In this document: piece by piece, positions 17,265 through 25,710 of the stretch
How the letters are laid out: each line of letters starts with the position of its first letter
Position numbering within the stretch: position 1 is the first letter of the stretch
Origin: Nisaea sediminum
GTDB lineage: Bacteria; Pseudomonadota; Alphaproteobacteria; Thalassobaculales; Thalassobaculaceae
Length of the DNA: 64,000 nt
Reading direction: 5' to 3'
Assembly (NCBI RefSeq): GCF_014904705.1
Contig: NZ_JACZCQ010000010.1
Coordinates: forward strand, 62,001 to 126,000
Made by a program: the position numbers and the translations under genes
Notes under the pieces: model-generated
The model's input: only the letters and a program-made list of their open reading frames with translations
Told to the model about the DNA's origin: nothing
Database searches by the model: none

Positions 17265-17690
17265 ATGGTCGAGAGACGAAGCAGGTCGGTTGCCCTCGAT
17301 CTACGCGTGCTGGACGATGCCCGGCGTGAAGATCCCGGCTTGCTCAACGAGTTTGATCGTTGCGACGAGGAATTCGCCCAGGCTCGGCGGGAGATCGTCA
17401 CATGGCTGGCTGAGGAGCGGGAGCAGGCCAGCGAAGGGAAGGAACGGGAGCCCGACGGCTGGAGCGAGCAAAAAAGCGATCCAGCGCGGCACCATCATGG
17501 GGCGCGACTGTTCCTGACCGCGCGTCTCGCACGGCAATCCGGACTATCGGCAGGACAGATGCGCCGTATCCTTAACGGGAAGGGGCCAATCACGTCCTAT
17601 GTCGCCCGGCGCCTGGAAACTTTCTTCCACGAATGCGGCGAGGAACTCGACCTGCCGCACATTCATCGTCGGCCCAAACGGCGGGTCTAG
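17265..17690 (+). CDS. Small protein with HTH-like C-terminus (hypothetical regulator)
   Basis: A 141-residue charged protein. Residues about 1-70 are a Glu/Arg-rich helical region. Residues about 80-125 (LFLTARLARQSGLSAGQMRRILNG, then ITSYVARRLETFF) read as a Cro/CI-like helix-turn-helix, and the tail is basic (HRRPKRRV). The ATG at 17265 is chosen because GGGAGG lies seven bases upstream; an in-frame ATG at 17220 has none. A perfect palindrome upstream could be its operator. The nearby exported protein and NRPS locus give no direct clue to its targets. Confidence 0.6.
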   Translation: MVERRSRSVALDLRVLDDARREDPGLLNEFDRCDEEFAQARREIVTWLAEEREQASEGKEREPDGWSEQKSDPARHHHGARLFLTARLARQSGLSAGQMRRILNGKGPITSYVARRLETFFHECGEELDLPHIHRRPKRRV

Positions 17691-17714
17691 GCCGCCGCGA
17701 ACAGGCTCCCATGG

Positions 17715-18257
17715 TCAGGAGCGTTGTGCGCGCAGCAGGTCGATGATCGCGTCGATCAGGCGGACCACCGCTTTCTGCGCCATGTCGCTCTCCCCGCCGG
17801 CAGAGGGCTGGGTAAGCGGCACTACGGCCATGGCCGACGCACTCCAGATCGTGACCGGCAGCGAACCGATCCGGTTCAGGGCCGCCTTCTGGGCATCGGT
17901 CAGCCGGGTGAACATCTCCGGCGGGATGCGCGTCTGGAATGACAGGTCGACATGGAGCGCACAGTGGCTCCCGGCGATGGCGAAGTTCTGACTGGTGATC
18001 AGAAGGACTGCCGCGAGACCGGATTTCTCGTCGTCAACAACCCCGAGCGAGGCCAGCTGGGCGTCGAGATGGTTCTGATAGTCTTTGACCTGCCACTCGA
18101 TATTGCAGGTCTTTTTCGACTTGGTATCAAGAACAATGATCGACTCGTGATAGGCGTTCAGCTCCTTGGCGATCGCTTCCGTGGCGCCGGCTTTTCCCGG
18201 AGCGGATATGCCCAATGCCAGCAGCAAGGCGGGCAGGAGAAGATGAAGCGTTTTCAT
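17715..18257 (-). CDS. Exported protein of unknown function
   Basis: A 180-residue protein with a clear signal peptide (KTLHLLLPALLLALGISAPG, cut near GKAGAT) and two cysteines (TCNIEW and SHCALHV) that could form a periplasmic disulfide. The middle (SQNFAIAGSHCALHVDLSF) looks like a beta-rich domain and the C-terminus is helical (AVVRLIDAIIDLLRAQ). No family recognised. It is the last leftward gene before the NRPS locus begins and may be unrelated to it; 202 bases separate it from the SPFH gene. Confidence 0.7.
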   Translation of the reverse strand: MKTLHLLLPALLLALGISAPGKAGATEAIAKELNAYHESIIVLDTKSKKTCNIEWQVKDYQNHLDAQLASLGVVDDEKSGLAAVLLITSQNFAIAGSHCALHVDLSFQTRIPPEMFTRLTDAQKAALNRIGSLPVTIWSASAMAVVPLTQPSAGGESDMAQKAVVRLIDAIIDLLRAQRS

Positions 18258-18362
18258 GATAACGGCTCCCTGCCATGAAATGTATGACGGGGCAACCGAC
18301 GGCCTTACCGGTCTGAGACAGCTCAGCGCCCCGTAGGCATAAGATTAATAGCAGATAGCAAT

Positions 18363-18408
18363 TATCCGGAGAAGACGGATAGGTTGCGGTTCTATGCCGC
18401 ACGCAACC
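18363..18408 (-). other. Two small inverted repeats downstream of the SPFH gene
   Basis: Arms TATCCG/CGGATA (18363-18368, 18376-18381) and GGTTGCG/CGCAACC (18382-18388, 18402-18408) lie between the SPFH gene end and the exported-protein start. Either could end the exporter-SPFH transcript or belong to the promoter of the next gene. Neither is followed by a T-run. Confidence 0.3.
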
Positions 18409-18459
18409 GCATTTCCCGAGCCTGGCCGTTTGCTCCGGGCCTGACGCGAGACGCGCCGG

Positions 18460-19674
18460 TCACTGTTTTGGTGGCTGACTGTCCCCGGATCCTTCACCGG
18501 TCAGCTTTTTCAGCCACTGACTGAGCTCGCCTTCGGCGTTCGGATCGGCAAGCGGCAGATCTCCGGCCGTGGACGGTGCGGTGGATCCTGTGGCGCCGTG
18601 TTGCGCCTGGGGAACTTCCGGAGGCGCCGCGGAGGTCTGATTCAGGGCGGCTCCGGACGCGGTCAGAGGTGGCGGGCCGGCGAGGGACGGCATCTTCAGC
18701 AGATCGCTGCGCGGCCCGATCTGGGCCGGATCGCTCTGGGTGCCGGTATCGGCTCCCTTCTTCAGTTGGTCTGTGCCGATCTTGTCGAGGCCGGATTCCG
18801 TGTTGAGGATGATCGGCAGGCCGTTTTCGCCGCCAATGATCACGACCTTCGCATTGTTCGACTGGGCGAGCTGCAGGGTGGCCTCGATGCCGCGCCAGCG
18901 CAGGTAGCTCGGGGTGATGCCGGGGGCGACGATCTCCTGGAAGCTCCGGATACCCTCGGCCTCGATCCGCTTGCGCTGCCGTTCCTTTTCCTCGAGACGC
19001 AGCCGGAAATCGTAGGCCTCGCTCATATGGCGCACGCGTTCCTTCTGCTCGATCGCGTTGCGCACGAAGCTCGGCAGCGTGATCTCCTCGATCAGCACGT
19101 CCTCGAGATCGACATAGGCCTCCTCGAAGGGAACGTTCGAGGAAATGTTGGCGAGTTTGCTCTGGAACCGGGTCTGGACGATGGTCTGCACCCGCTCGCG
19201 CCGGGTCGAGTAGAGGTCGGACGCCTCGTTCTCCGAGATATAAGTCAGGATCAGCGTCCTGAGCTGCGGGTGCATCAGGGTGTCTTTGTATTGCGGCCCG
19301 AGGCTCTTGTGCAGGTAACCGGCATATTGGCTGTTGATCACAAAGCGGCTGGAGACATTCACAGTTATCTCAAGGCCGTCGATGCTGAGGCCCTTGACGC
19401 TCTCGTTGATGCGCTGCAGGCGCGCATCGTACATGTAGATCTTGTCCCAGGGCAGAATGAAGTGGATGCCTTCGCGCAGCTCGCGCCCGGGTGTCGTCAC
19501 GGTGCCGCCGAAGAACCTGTACCACATCACCCCGACCGATCCCGGCGGGACGGTGTAGACGATCAGCGGCCAGAGCACGACGATCAGCAGCAGGAAGACC
19601 GCGCCGGTGGCGAAGAACTCGACCCAGTGCCTGTTCGTCCAGTTCGACAGCCCGTCGAAGAAGCGCCTAATCAT
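18460..19674 (-). CDS. SPFH/prohibitin-domain membrane protein with Pro-rich tail
   Basis: A 404-residue protein. One N-terminal transmembrane helix (about 20-43, FFATGAVFLLLIVVLWPLIVY) is followed by an SPFH (band 7) domain (about 48-235: PPGSVGVMWYRF, REGIHFILPWDKIYMYDAR, EITLPSFVRNAIEQK). Next come a charged coiled-coil (RLRLEEKERQRKRIEAEG) and a low-complexity Pro/Ser/Ala tail (about 310-404) ending in a short amphipathic QWLKKLTGEG. SPFH proteins form large membrane-ring scaffolds. Its start overlaps the end of the cyclic-peptide exporter gene by eight bases, so it is made with the exporter and probably organises it in the inner membrane (inference). Confidence 0.83.
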   Translation of the reverse strand: MIRRFFDGLSNWTNRHWVEFFATGAVFLLLIVVLWPLIVYTVPPGSVGVMWYRFFGGTVTTPGRELREGIHFILPWDKIYMYDARLQRINESVKGLSIDGLEITVNVSSRFVINSQYAGYLHKSLGPQYKDTLMHPQLRTLILTYISENEASDLYSTRRERVQTIVQTRFQSKLANISSNVPFEEAYVDLEDVLIEEITLPSFVRNAIEQKERVRHMSEAYDFRLRLEEKERQRKRIEAEGIRSFQEIVAPGITPSYLRWRGIEATLQLAQSNNAKVVIIGGENGLPIILNTESGLDKIGTDQLKKGADTGTQSDPAQIGPRSDLLKMPSLAGPPPLTASGAALNQTSAAPPEVPQAQHGATGSTAPSTAGDLPLADPNAEGELSQWLKKLTGEGSGDSQPPKQ

Positions 19675-21385
19675 GGAAGAACTCCGGATCGTAGGCCGCC
19701 ATCATGCCGTCTTCCATGTGCATCTGCCTGTCGGCCGCGTCGAAGAACCGGTTGTCGTGGGTGACGGCGATTATAGTGGTTCCGCCCGAACGGAGCATAC
19801 CCAAAATCTCCCGGTAGAACTTGCGCCGGAACATCGGATCCTGGTCGGCAGCCCATTCGTCGAGTACCAGTATCGGGCGTTTTTCCAGCGCTGCCGCCAG
19901 CAGAGCGAGACGCTTGCGCTGCCCGGTCGAGAGATCGACGGTCGAGAAGCGCTGTCCGTCGAACTTGACCTTTCCGAGGATCTCGAGCGTCGAAATCCAG
20001 TCATAGGCCTCGTCGCGCGCCTCGTCCGATATCCCGTAGAGTTCCGAGAACAGATGGAAGTCTCCGAACACCGCGGCGAAGATTTCCCGGAACTCCTGCA
20101 GCTCGGTCTCTCGCAGGACCTTCCCGTCGATCAGGATCTGGCCCTCATGCAGCGGATAGAGACCGGTCAGAACCCGTAGCAGGGTCGATTTTCCGGAACC
20201 GTTGCCGCCGGTTATGAACAGCACCTCGCCGCGGGTGATGGTCAGGTCGATCGGTCCGATGGCGAAGCTGTCGTTCGGATCCCCGTTGGGCGGGTGGTAG
20301 CGGAAGACCGCCTTACGCAGTTCCAGCGTCTTGAAGTTAGCGAAGCGCGAGCGTTCCGCCGGTCCCGCATCGGCGATCGGCCGGCCTTCCTCGTCGGTTT
20401 CCAGCTCGACGCCAGAGAGCTTCTTCAGATGCCGTTCCAGATCCATGATCGCCTCGGCGGCGGCCGACGCGTTCTCGAAGATCGGGATCGAGCCGATCAG
20501 GCCGGAGATCGGGCCGATGATGAAGAGCACTGCGGTGGTCGATTTCTGCACCACGTCGGAATAGCCCGAGGTCATCATCGGAACGACGAAGACCATGGTG
20601 CCGAGCAGCAGGTAGAAGGCGGTCTGCGAAAAGACGAAGTTCTTCGCCAGCATGATCTGCGTATTGCCGCGCATTTCCGAGGCGCGCTCGCTGATCTCCT
20701 CGATCCGCTTGATGATCGCGCGCGCCTTGGAACGGCTGAGCTTGGCTTCCTTGAAGCCGTCCAGCAGATCGTCGATCGTCGTGTAGACGTCGTTGTCCAT
20801 CTCCAGCGTGCCGCGGAGATCGGTGCGGACCGAATAGGATTTCTTCCAGTAGACCATCAGCGCCACGGTCATGAAGGCGACCAGCGCGATGAAGGAGGTG
20901 AGCGAGATCCAGGCGATGTAGAGCGTGGTGAACAGGATCAGGATCGCCATCTGCACCGCGATCGTCACCGTCGAGGCGGATTGCGACAGGGTCTGCATGT
21001 GGCGGGCGATGCCGCTGTAGATCACCGCCCGTCCGAGCTGCTCGACATCGAGCAGTTCGCAATATTGCAGCTGGTTGACGATGCGCATCCGCACCCGGTG
21101 GATCATCGCCTCCACCTGTTCGGCGGCCTGCGTCAGGATCCAACGCTGGGCGACGACATAGAGCAGCATCGCCGCGGCGAAGAAGACGGCGTAGAGCGGC
21201 CGGGATTCGGATTGTTCCGCGTGCTCGGCCGCAGAGTTGATGATCGCCAGGATCATCGCGTTGCTGAGGCCGGCAACGGTCGCGACGGTCAGTGCCCGGC
21301 GTGGCGAGAGCGTGGCCTCGCGGCGCAGGAACTTGATCAGGCCGTTGGACGCGACCAGATCGGCGGCGGCGGAACCGGTCTCCAT
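19667..21385 (-). CDS. Cyclic-peptide/siderophore-type export ABC transporter (SyrD/PvdE-like)
   Basis: A 572-residue half-transporter with an N-terminal six-helix membrane domain (about 25-310) fused to an ATPase. The ATPase has Walker A GGNGSGKSTLLRVL, the atypical signature LSTGQRKRLALL and Walker B LVLDEWAADQDPMFRRKFY, then THDNRFFDAADR. The LSTGQRKR and LDEWAADQDP wording is characteristic of the cyclic-peptide exporter family (SyrD, PvdE), which moves NRPS products or precursors to the periplasm. With an NRPS locus 6.5 kb away on the same side, it is the obvious exporter of that product. It is preceded by a small membrane-protein gene and overlaps the SPFH gene. Confidence 0.88.
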   Translation of the reverse strand: METGSAAADLVASNGLIKFLRREATLSPRRALTVATVAGLSNAMILAIINSAAEHAEQSESRPLYAVFFAAAMLLYVVAQRWILTQAAEQVEAMIHRVRMRIVNQLQYCELLDVEQLGRAVIYSGIARHMQTLSQSASTVTIAVQMAILILFTTLYIAWISLTSFIALVAFMTVALMVYWKKSYSVRTDLRGTLEMDNDVYTTIDDLLDGFKEAKLSRSKARAIIKRIEEISERASEMRGNTQIMLAKNFVFSQTAFYLLLGTMVFVVPMMTSGYSDVVQKSTTAVLFIIGPISGLIGSIPIFENASAAAEAIMDLERHLKKLSGVELETDEEGRPIADAGPAERSRFANFKTLELRKAVFRYHPPNGDPNDSFAIGPIDLTITRGEVLFITGGNGSGKSTLLRVLTGLYPLHEGQILIDGKVLRETELQEFREIFAAVFGDFHLFSELYGISDEARDEAYDWISTLEILGKVKFDGQRFSTVDLSTGQRKRLALLAAALEKRPILVLDEWAADQDPMFRRKFYREILGMLRSGGTTIIAVTHDNRFFDAADRQMHMEDGMMAAYDPEFFHD

Positions 21386-21408
21386 CGCGATACTCCTTCC
21401 CGGTGCGC

Positions 21409-21603
21409 CTAGCTATCGGCCGATGAGCCGGAGGACGCTTTCTTCGGGAAAGGTCTGAGGAGCGCAAAAATGAGCCCAACGAGCAAGGGCGTGAAGATCA
21501 CCGAGCAGAGGAAGACCCCGAAGGCCCCGATACGGCTGCGCCGGCCGGCGATGGCGAGAACCAGGCAAAGCAGCAGATAGATCGCGATGGGCAGAAGTTG
21601 CAT
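21409..21603 (-). CDS. Small two-helix membrane protein
   Basis: A 64-residue protein with two hydrophobic helices (LLPIAIYLLLCLVLAIAG and FGVFLCSVIFTPLLVGLIFALL) around a short basic loop (RRSRIG), and a polar Lys/Ser tail. It lies 23 bases before the exporter gene in the same direction and probably belongs to the same transcript. The start has only a weak ribosome binding site. Superficially like small inner-membrane proteins that fine-tune transporters; no family assigned. Confidence 0.62.
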   Translation of the reverse strand: MQLLPIAIYLLLCLVLAIAGRRSRIGAFGVFLCSVIFTPLLVGLIFALLRPFPKKASSGSSADS

Positions 21604-21642
21604 GAGGTCTGTCCGTTATCGGCGCGTCGACATTACGTCTCG

Positions 21643-21666
21643 GGCCGGACGGGTCGCCGTCCGGCC
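21643..21666 (-). terminator. Perfect 10-bp hairpin between DUF697 gene and exporter group
   Basis: Arms GGCCGGACGG and CCGTCCGGCC close on a 4-base loop (21653-21656). It follows the leftward DUF697 stop by 31 bases. No T-run on either side, so it may attenuate rather than stop transcription into the small membrane-protein and exporter genes. Confidence 0.5.
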
Positions 21667-21697
21667 AAACAGGCGCAAGTGTCTGGGGCCGCCTGAC

Positions 21698-22183
21698 TTA
21701 GGCCGCGGCTTTCGAGCCGCTCTTGCCGGAAGCCTTGGAGACGCCTTCCTCGAACTCTTCCTTGAAGTGCTCGCGCATGGCATCCGGATCGAAGTTGAGG
21801 ACGGTCCCGCCCGCTTCGAAATGCTGGATGAACACCTTGCCGATCGCATAGGTCGAGGCCGTGGTGAAAACCGGAGCCGTCAGTACGCCGAGAATGGTGC
21901 CGATGCCCGGGACCGATTTCAGCAGGCTGGAGGCGCCGCGGGCGAGGCCGGCCGGAACCAGGCTGCCAAGCAGGCCGGCAATGATCGTCTTCACGACATT
22001 GCGGGAGAAGGGCACCTGATAGAGGCTGGCGAGATCGCCGACCATCTTGATCTGAACGAGGGTGACCGCGGCCAGATCCACCCACGGCAGAGGGATGAAG
22101 CTCGCGCCGGCGGACCAGCCCATATAGGTGTTCACGATGCTCGAGGCTTCGACGCGCCGAGCGGCCATTTCTTCTTCAGTCAT
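21698..22183 (-). CDS. DUF697-family membrane protein (first of two)
   Basis: A 161-residue protein of the DUF697 family (YcjF-like hydrophobic domain). It has an amphipathic opening (EASSIVNTYMGWSAGASFIPLPWVD), two hydrophobic Gly/Ala-rich helices (TIIAGLLGSLVPAGLARGA and a second ending TYAIGKVF), the family block IGKVFIQHFEAGGT, and a charged tail (REHFKEEFEEG then KASGKSGSKAAA). The start at 22183 follows TCTGGAG; an in-frame ATG nine codons upstream is less likely. It is clearly a paralogue of the DUF697 protein at 50716-51507, which shares IGK-F-I-HFEAGGT and the DAM motif. Function unknown; see findings. Confidence 0.78.
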   Translation of the reverse strand: MTEEEMAARRVEASSIVNTYMGWSAGASFIPLPWVDLAAVTLVQIKMVGDLASLYQVPFSRNVVKTIIAGLLGSLVPAGLARGASSLLKSVPGIGTILGVLTAPVFTTASTYAIGKVFIQHFEAGGTVLNFDPDAMREHFKEEFEEGVSKASGKSGSKAAA

Positions 22184-22326
22184 GATTTTTCTCCAGACAT
22201 GATGAAGCACTGTTTCGCACTAAGTGGTCGCCAGAGCGGCCGTTCCGCAACGTTGTGCGCCCAGTCCGTCGGAGGCCTTTATCAATTATTTCAAGCATAT
22301 CCGACAGCCCTTCCGAGCACAACCGC

Positions 22327-24357
22327 TCAGAAGGTTTTAGCGATTCTGAGTTGCGGCATGATGAAGCTCTCCTCGCCCCCCGCACCGACGGAGGCGGCGA
22401 CGCGCAGTTCGCCGCGCAGTCCGTTGTCCGCCAGGTATCTGAGACCCGCGGCGATATTGAACAGGCTCTTCGCCGCGGCTCTTGAATCCGCTTCGATCGT
22501 CTGCCCGGAGGACAGCCGGCCGTCGATCTCGCGCTTGTCGTCCAGCAGGTCATGCTCGTAGCCGAACCCGAGATAGGGTTGCAGCAGGCCGTTCCGGGTC
22601 TCGACGTCGGTCCAGAGCGTCAGGTCGATCCCAGCCTTTACCTCCGCGACCTTACTGTCATCGACGGTGAGATTGAGGAATTGCGCCCCGCTTTCGGTGA
22701 AACCGTCGACCGAGGACCAGCCGGCCCCGAGGCGGCCGCTCACGGCATAGCCGATACGCCGGCCGGATACGCGGGTGGAGCGGTCCCAGCGCGCCTCGAT
22801 CTCGGTGGAGGCACCCCAGCCCTCGGTGTCGCTTCGCGCCGTCGGCATCACCGAGAAGCCGGTATCGCGTTCGATGTCGTCGAGCGTGTGGTAGGAGACG
22901 TTTGCCTGGATGCCGAGACCGAACGGGCCGCGCCGCCAGTCGGCGAAGCCGCCGAAGGTCACCGCATCGTTCTGGAACGAGCCACCGCCATTGAAGGAGG
23001 AGTCCAGCTTGGAGTAGCCGATCTGGGCGCCGAAGATGAAATCCTCGGCCATTTCCGGCGGCCGATAGGCGATCCCGGCAAGCGCCATCTGGCTGTCGTA
23101 GTCGTAGCCGGAAAAGTCGCCGTCGGCGTCACGGCTTCCGAGTCCGTTTTCTGCGATCATGAAGAAGGTGCTGTTGCCGATCTGCTGCGTCACCGGCGTG
23201 GCTGAGCCGCCGGTGGCCCCGGGAGCGTCTTGCCCACCGCGGAATTGGCCACGCAGCGCGGCGAGAACCGAACGCTGCTGGACCAGCCCGGAATCCGCGA
23301 GCGCCGCCAGCCTTCCGCCGTCCGTGTCGACCGCCTGCAGGGTGGCGCTCACCAGTTCGTAGATATAGCCATGCGCCGCCGTGGTCGGGTGCTGTCCGTC
23401 CCAGTAGAGCGTGGCGTTCTCGCTCGCCGCGTCCGGGCATTGTCCCGTCGCGACGTTCGAACTGATGCACTGGCCGGTCAGATTGGTGAAGCCGTATGCG
23501 CTTGCCCGCGCGTCGATATCGTCATAGAGCGCATCCAGATCGACCAGGATGATCTCCATCCCGGTGCTGGCGCGGGCGCTCGCGAGATATCCCGGAAGGC
23601 CGGCATTGTGCAGGGCAGAGAGCCGTCCTGACTGGGCGAGCTGATCGGCGGAGAAGGCAGAGACCAGCGTCGGCACCCGGGTCAGGTCGAACAGATTGAG
23701 CACGATCGCGCGCCTGGCGCCGAGACCCGACGCGGTGCCGAGGCCGGTCCGTATGAAGCCGAGGGTCTGGTCGACGATGCCCTGTTCGGTGAGGCCGTTC
23801 GTCGTGCCGTTGGCGTAATTGGTGTAGTCGTTGCCGCCGGTCAGGATGGCGAAGGTCGCGCCGCGTACATTGGCGACGGTGCCGGCGGAATTGTAGGCCG
23901 TCAAGTCGTCGAGCACGGTGATCAGGCCGGGCGCATTGCTCGGCAGGTCTTCCGTTCCCGCCTTGGCGCCGCCGAAAGCGAAACTGAGGCTGACCCCTTC
24001 CTGCGCCCCCGGGTTGGTGGTCGAGCCGCAGAGGCTCGAGAGCCCCTTGGAGGCGTTCTCCGTCGCGCAGTTGGGTTCGCTGAAATAATAGTCCATGTAG
24101 TAGAGCTGCGTCGGCGCCAGCCGGTCGGTCCAGTTCAGGCCGTTCGAGAAGCGCCCGCTGAAGTAAGGCGGGCTTTGCGGGACCACGTTCGTCGGTGTGA
24201 TCAGCGTGGTGGCGATGAAGCTGTTCTGGTTGTCGACCAGGCTGTCACCGAGAAAGATGTAGCGCTCATCGGCCGAGGCCGTGGACGTGAAATTCAGAAA
24301 CGCGCCACATATGGTTGTAGCGCAAGCCATGCGAATGATCGATTTCGTCATGTCCAC
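22327..24357 (-). CDS. GDSL-esterase autotransporter
   Basis: A 676-residue outer-membrane autotransporter esterase. A signal peptide (cut near TASADE) is followed by a GDSL passenger: block I FLGDSLVDNQNS with the nucleophilic Ser near residue 38, the GGNDY block III, and block V DGQHPTTAAHGY with Asp and His. From about residue 400 comes a C-terminal beta-barrel of alternating strands ending in the LRIAKTF signature with terminal Phe. EstA-like proteins of this type hydrolyse acyl esters at the cell surface. Eight bases separate it from the upstream barrel gene, so it belongs to the leftward NRPS-linked operon and may process the lipid part of the product or environmental esters (inference). 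Confidence 0.85.
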   Translation of the reverse strand: MDMTKSIIRMACATTICGAFLNFTSTASADERYIFLGDSLVDNQNSFIATTLITPTNVVPQSPPYFSGRFSNGLNWTDRLAPTQLYYMDYYFSEPNCATENASKGLSSLCGSTTNPGAQEGVSLSFAFGGAKAGTEDLPSNAPGLITVLDDLTAYNSAGTVANVRGATFAILTGGNDYTNYANGTTNGLTEQGIVDQTLGFIRTGLGTASGLGARRAIVLNLFDLTRVPTLVSAFSADQLAQSGRLSALHNAGLPGYLASARASTGMEIILVDLDALYDDIDARASAYGFTNLTGQCISSNVATGQCPDAASENATLYWDGQHPTTAAHGYIYELVSATLQAVDTDGGRLAALADSGLVQQRSVLAALRGQFRGGQDAPGATGGSATPVTQQIGNSTFFMIAENGLGSRDADGDFSGYDYDSQMALAGIAYRPPEMAEDFIFGAQIGYSKLDSSFNGGGSFQNDAVTFGGFADWRRGPFGLGIQANVSYHTLDDIERDTGFSVMPTARSDTEGWGASTEIEARWDRSTRVSGRRIGYAVSGRLGAGWSSVDGFTESGAQFLNLTVDDSKVAEVKAGIDLTLWTDVETRNGLLQPYLGFGYEHDLLDDKREIDGRLSSGQTIEADSRAAAKSLFNIAAGLRYLADNGLRGELRVAASVGAGGEESFIMPQLRIAKTF

Positions 24358-24365
24358 CTCCCGTA

Positions 24366-25643
24366 TCAGAACGTGACAACGACGGACACTGTCGCCGCAG
24401 TTTCGCTGTACTGGACGGATTCAAGGAACGCATCGTTCACCAGCTGGTTCGATGCGGTGGCATTGAACATGAGCTCGACCCTTTCGTGCACCTGCCAGGC
24501 AGCGGTCATGTCGAGTGTTAGGCTCTTTGCCGTGTAGGTCGTTCCCTCGATTTCATAGTAGCGCGCAGTCGGGCCGATCTTCACGTAGATGTCGTCGGCC
24601 GGTTTGTAGAGGACGGCGGCGCCGGCAAGGTTGGTGAAGAGGCCGCCGGACGTTTCGATGTTGGTTTCATCAAACGTCCGTTCGATGACCGCTCCGACGC
24701 TCCAGGTGTCGTCGATCCTGTAGGACGCCTGGGCGGTTCCGACGGCGGAAACAACTTCGCCGATCGTCGGGGCGTTGAAATACTGTGCGAAGCCGATGGC
24801 GCGCACCAGGCCGCTGAAATTGCCATGCTGAAACTCGGCGCTGAAGCCGAACCGGGCGCCTTCGGAGTCCCGGTCCTCCGGCAGAATGACCGAGGAGCCG
24901 GTATAGGTAATGCCGATGGGACCGCCGAATACGGAGGTCTTGCCCCAGCTGTGATGCTGGCCGATTTCGAGCGTGAGATTGCTCTCCTCGCGGTCCTGCG
25001 ACTGCACGCGGCTTACGACAGTGACGTCGATGTCCGTATCGTTCGAGATGTCCTGAAAGCGGCCGAGCAAGTTGACGAAATATTTCTTGTTGTCCCAGCC
25101 GAGCGCCGCTTCAAGCGTGTTTGTCTGCGTGGTTCCGTTCAGGTTGCCGTTAAACTGCAACGGGTCGTTCTTGCCGATGATGCTCTCTTCGCTGAGCAGG
25201 CCGGCCCGCAGATTGAGCTCTTCGGTGAAGTCGTACCGCCCGCTGAGCGTGCCGGAGAGCGCGGTGCTCTTCTGGTCCCTGATGTCGAGCGCCTGCTGGT
25301 CGACATAGCCGACGGTCGCCGCCAGCGCATGCTCTTTCCAGGTCGATCGGGCGACCGCGTTAACCGCAAAAATGCGTTTGAAATCCGTCTCTTCGGTCGG
25401 GTCGAGGCGGATATTGTCCGTCAGCTGCATGCCCGCTTGCGCCCGGGTGAAGAATTCGAACCCGCCAAAGGTGAGGCCCGACGGCTGCTCGAATCCCTGA
25501 ACCGGTGGAAGCGGAGCGATCTGCGCCGCTGCCGGCAAAGCGATGCAGGCCCCGGCGAGGATCGTCATCCCGGCCGCGATCCCTGGCCGCAGGCGCTTTG
25601 CCGCGGCGGCCGGATAGCTGGCACTCGTTGCTGTTTCGGTCAT
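24366..25643 (-). CDS. Outer-membrane beta-barrel protein (BBP2-like)
   Basis: A 425-residue outer-membrane protein. A Tat/Sec-like leader with basic residues (KRLRPG) and a hydrophobic core ends at PAAAQ; the mature chain is a series of amphipathic beta-strands (AGMQLTDNIRLDPTEETDF, SGTLSGRYDFTEELNLRAGL) ending SVVVTF with the outer-membrane C-terminal Phe. The opening GGFEFFTRAQAGMQLTDNI is typical of the outer-membrane barrel family often found with exopolysaccharide genes. Here it could provide a route for the NRPS product across the outer membrane, though no TolC-like features are seen. Confidence 0.75.
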   Translation of the reverse strand: MTETATSASYPAAAAKRLRPGIAAGMTILAGACIALPAAAQIAPLPPVQGFEQPSGLTFGGFEFFTRAQAGMQLTDNIRLDPTEETDFKRIFAVNAVARSTWKEHALAATVGYVDQQALDIRDQKSTALSGTLSGRYDFTEELNLRAGLLSEESIIGKNDPLQFNGNLNGTTQTNTLEAALGWDNKKYFVNLLGRFQDISNDTDIDVTVVSRVQSQDREESNLTLEIGQHHSWGKTSVFGGPIGITYTGSSVILPEDRDSEGARFGFSAEFQHGNFSGLVRAIGFAQYFNAPTIGEVVSAVGTAQASYRIDDTWSVGAVIERTFDETNIETSGGLFTNLAGAAVLYKPADDIYVKIGPTARYYEIEGTTYTAKSLTLDMTAAWQVHERVELMFNATASNQLVNDAFLESVQYSETAATVSVVVTF

Positions 25644-25669
25644 TCACTCATCCCCCCGATGGTCAGCCG

Positions 25670-25688
25670 GCCCATCCCCTTCATGGGC
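25670..25688 (-). other. Short hairpin in front of the barrel gene
   Basis: Arms GCCCAT and ATGGGC with a 7-base loop lie between the exported protein and the barrel gene, in the only sizeable gap (67 bases) within this part of the leftward operon. Could be a weak internal terminator or RNA-stability element. Confidence 0.3.
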
Positions 25689-25710
25689 AGCGGCGACGCC
25701 CCCTATTCGG

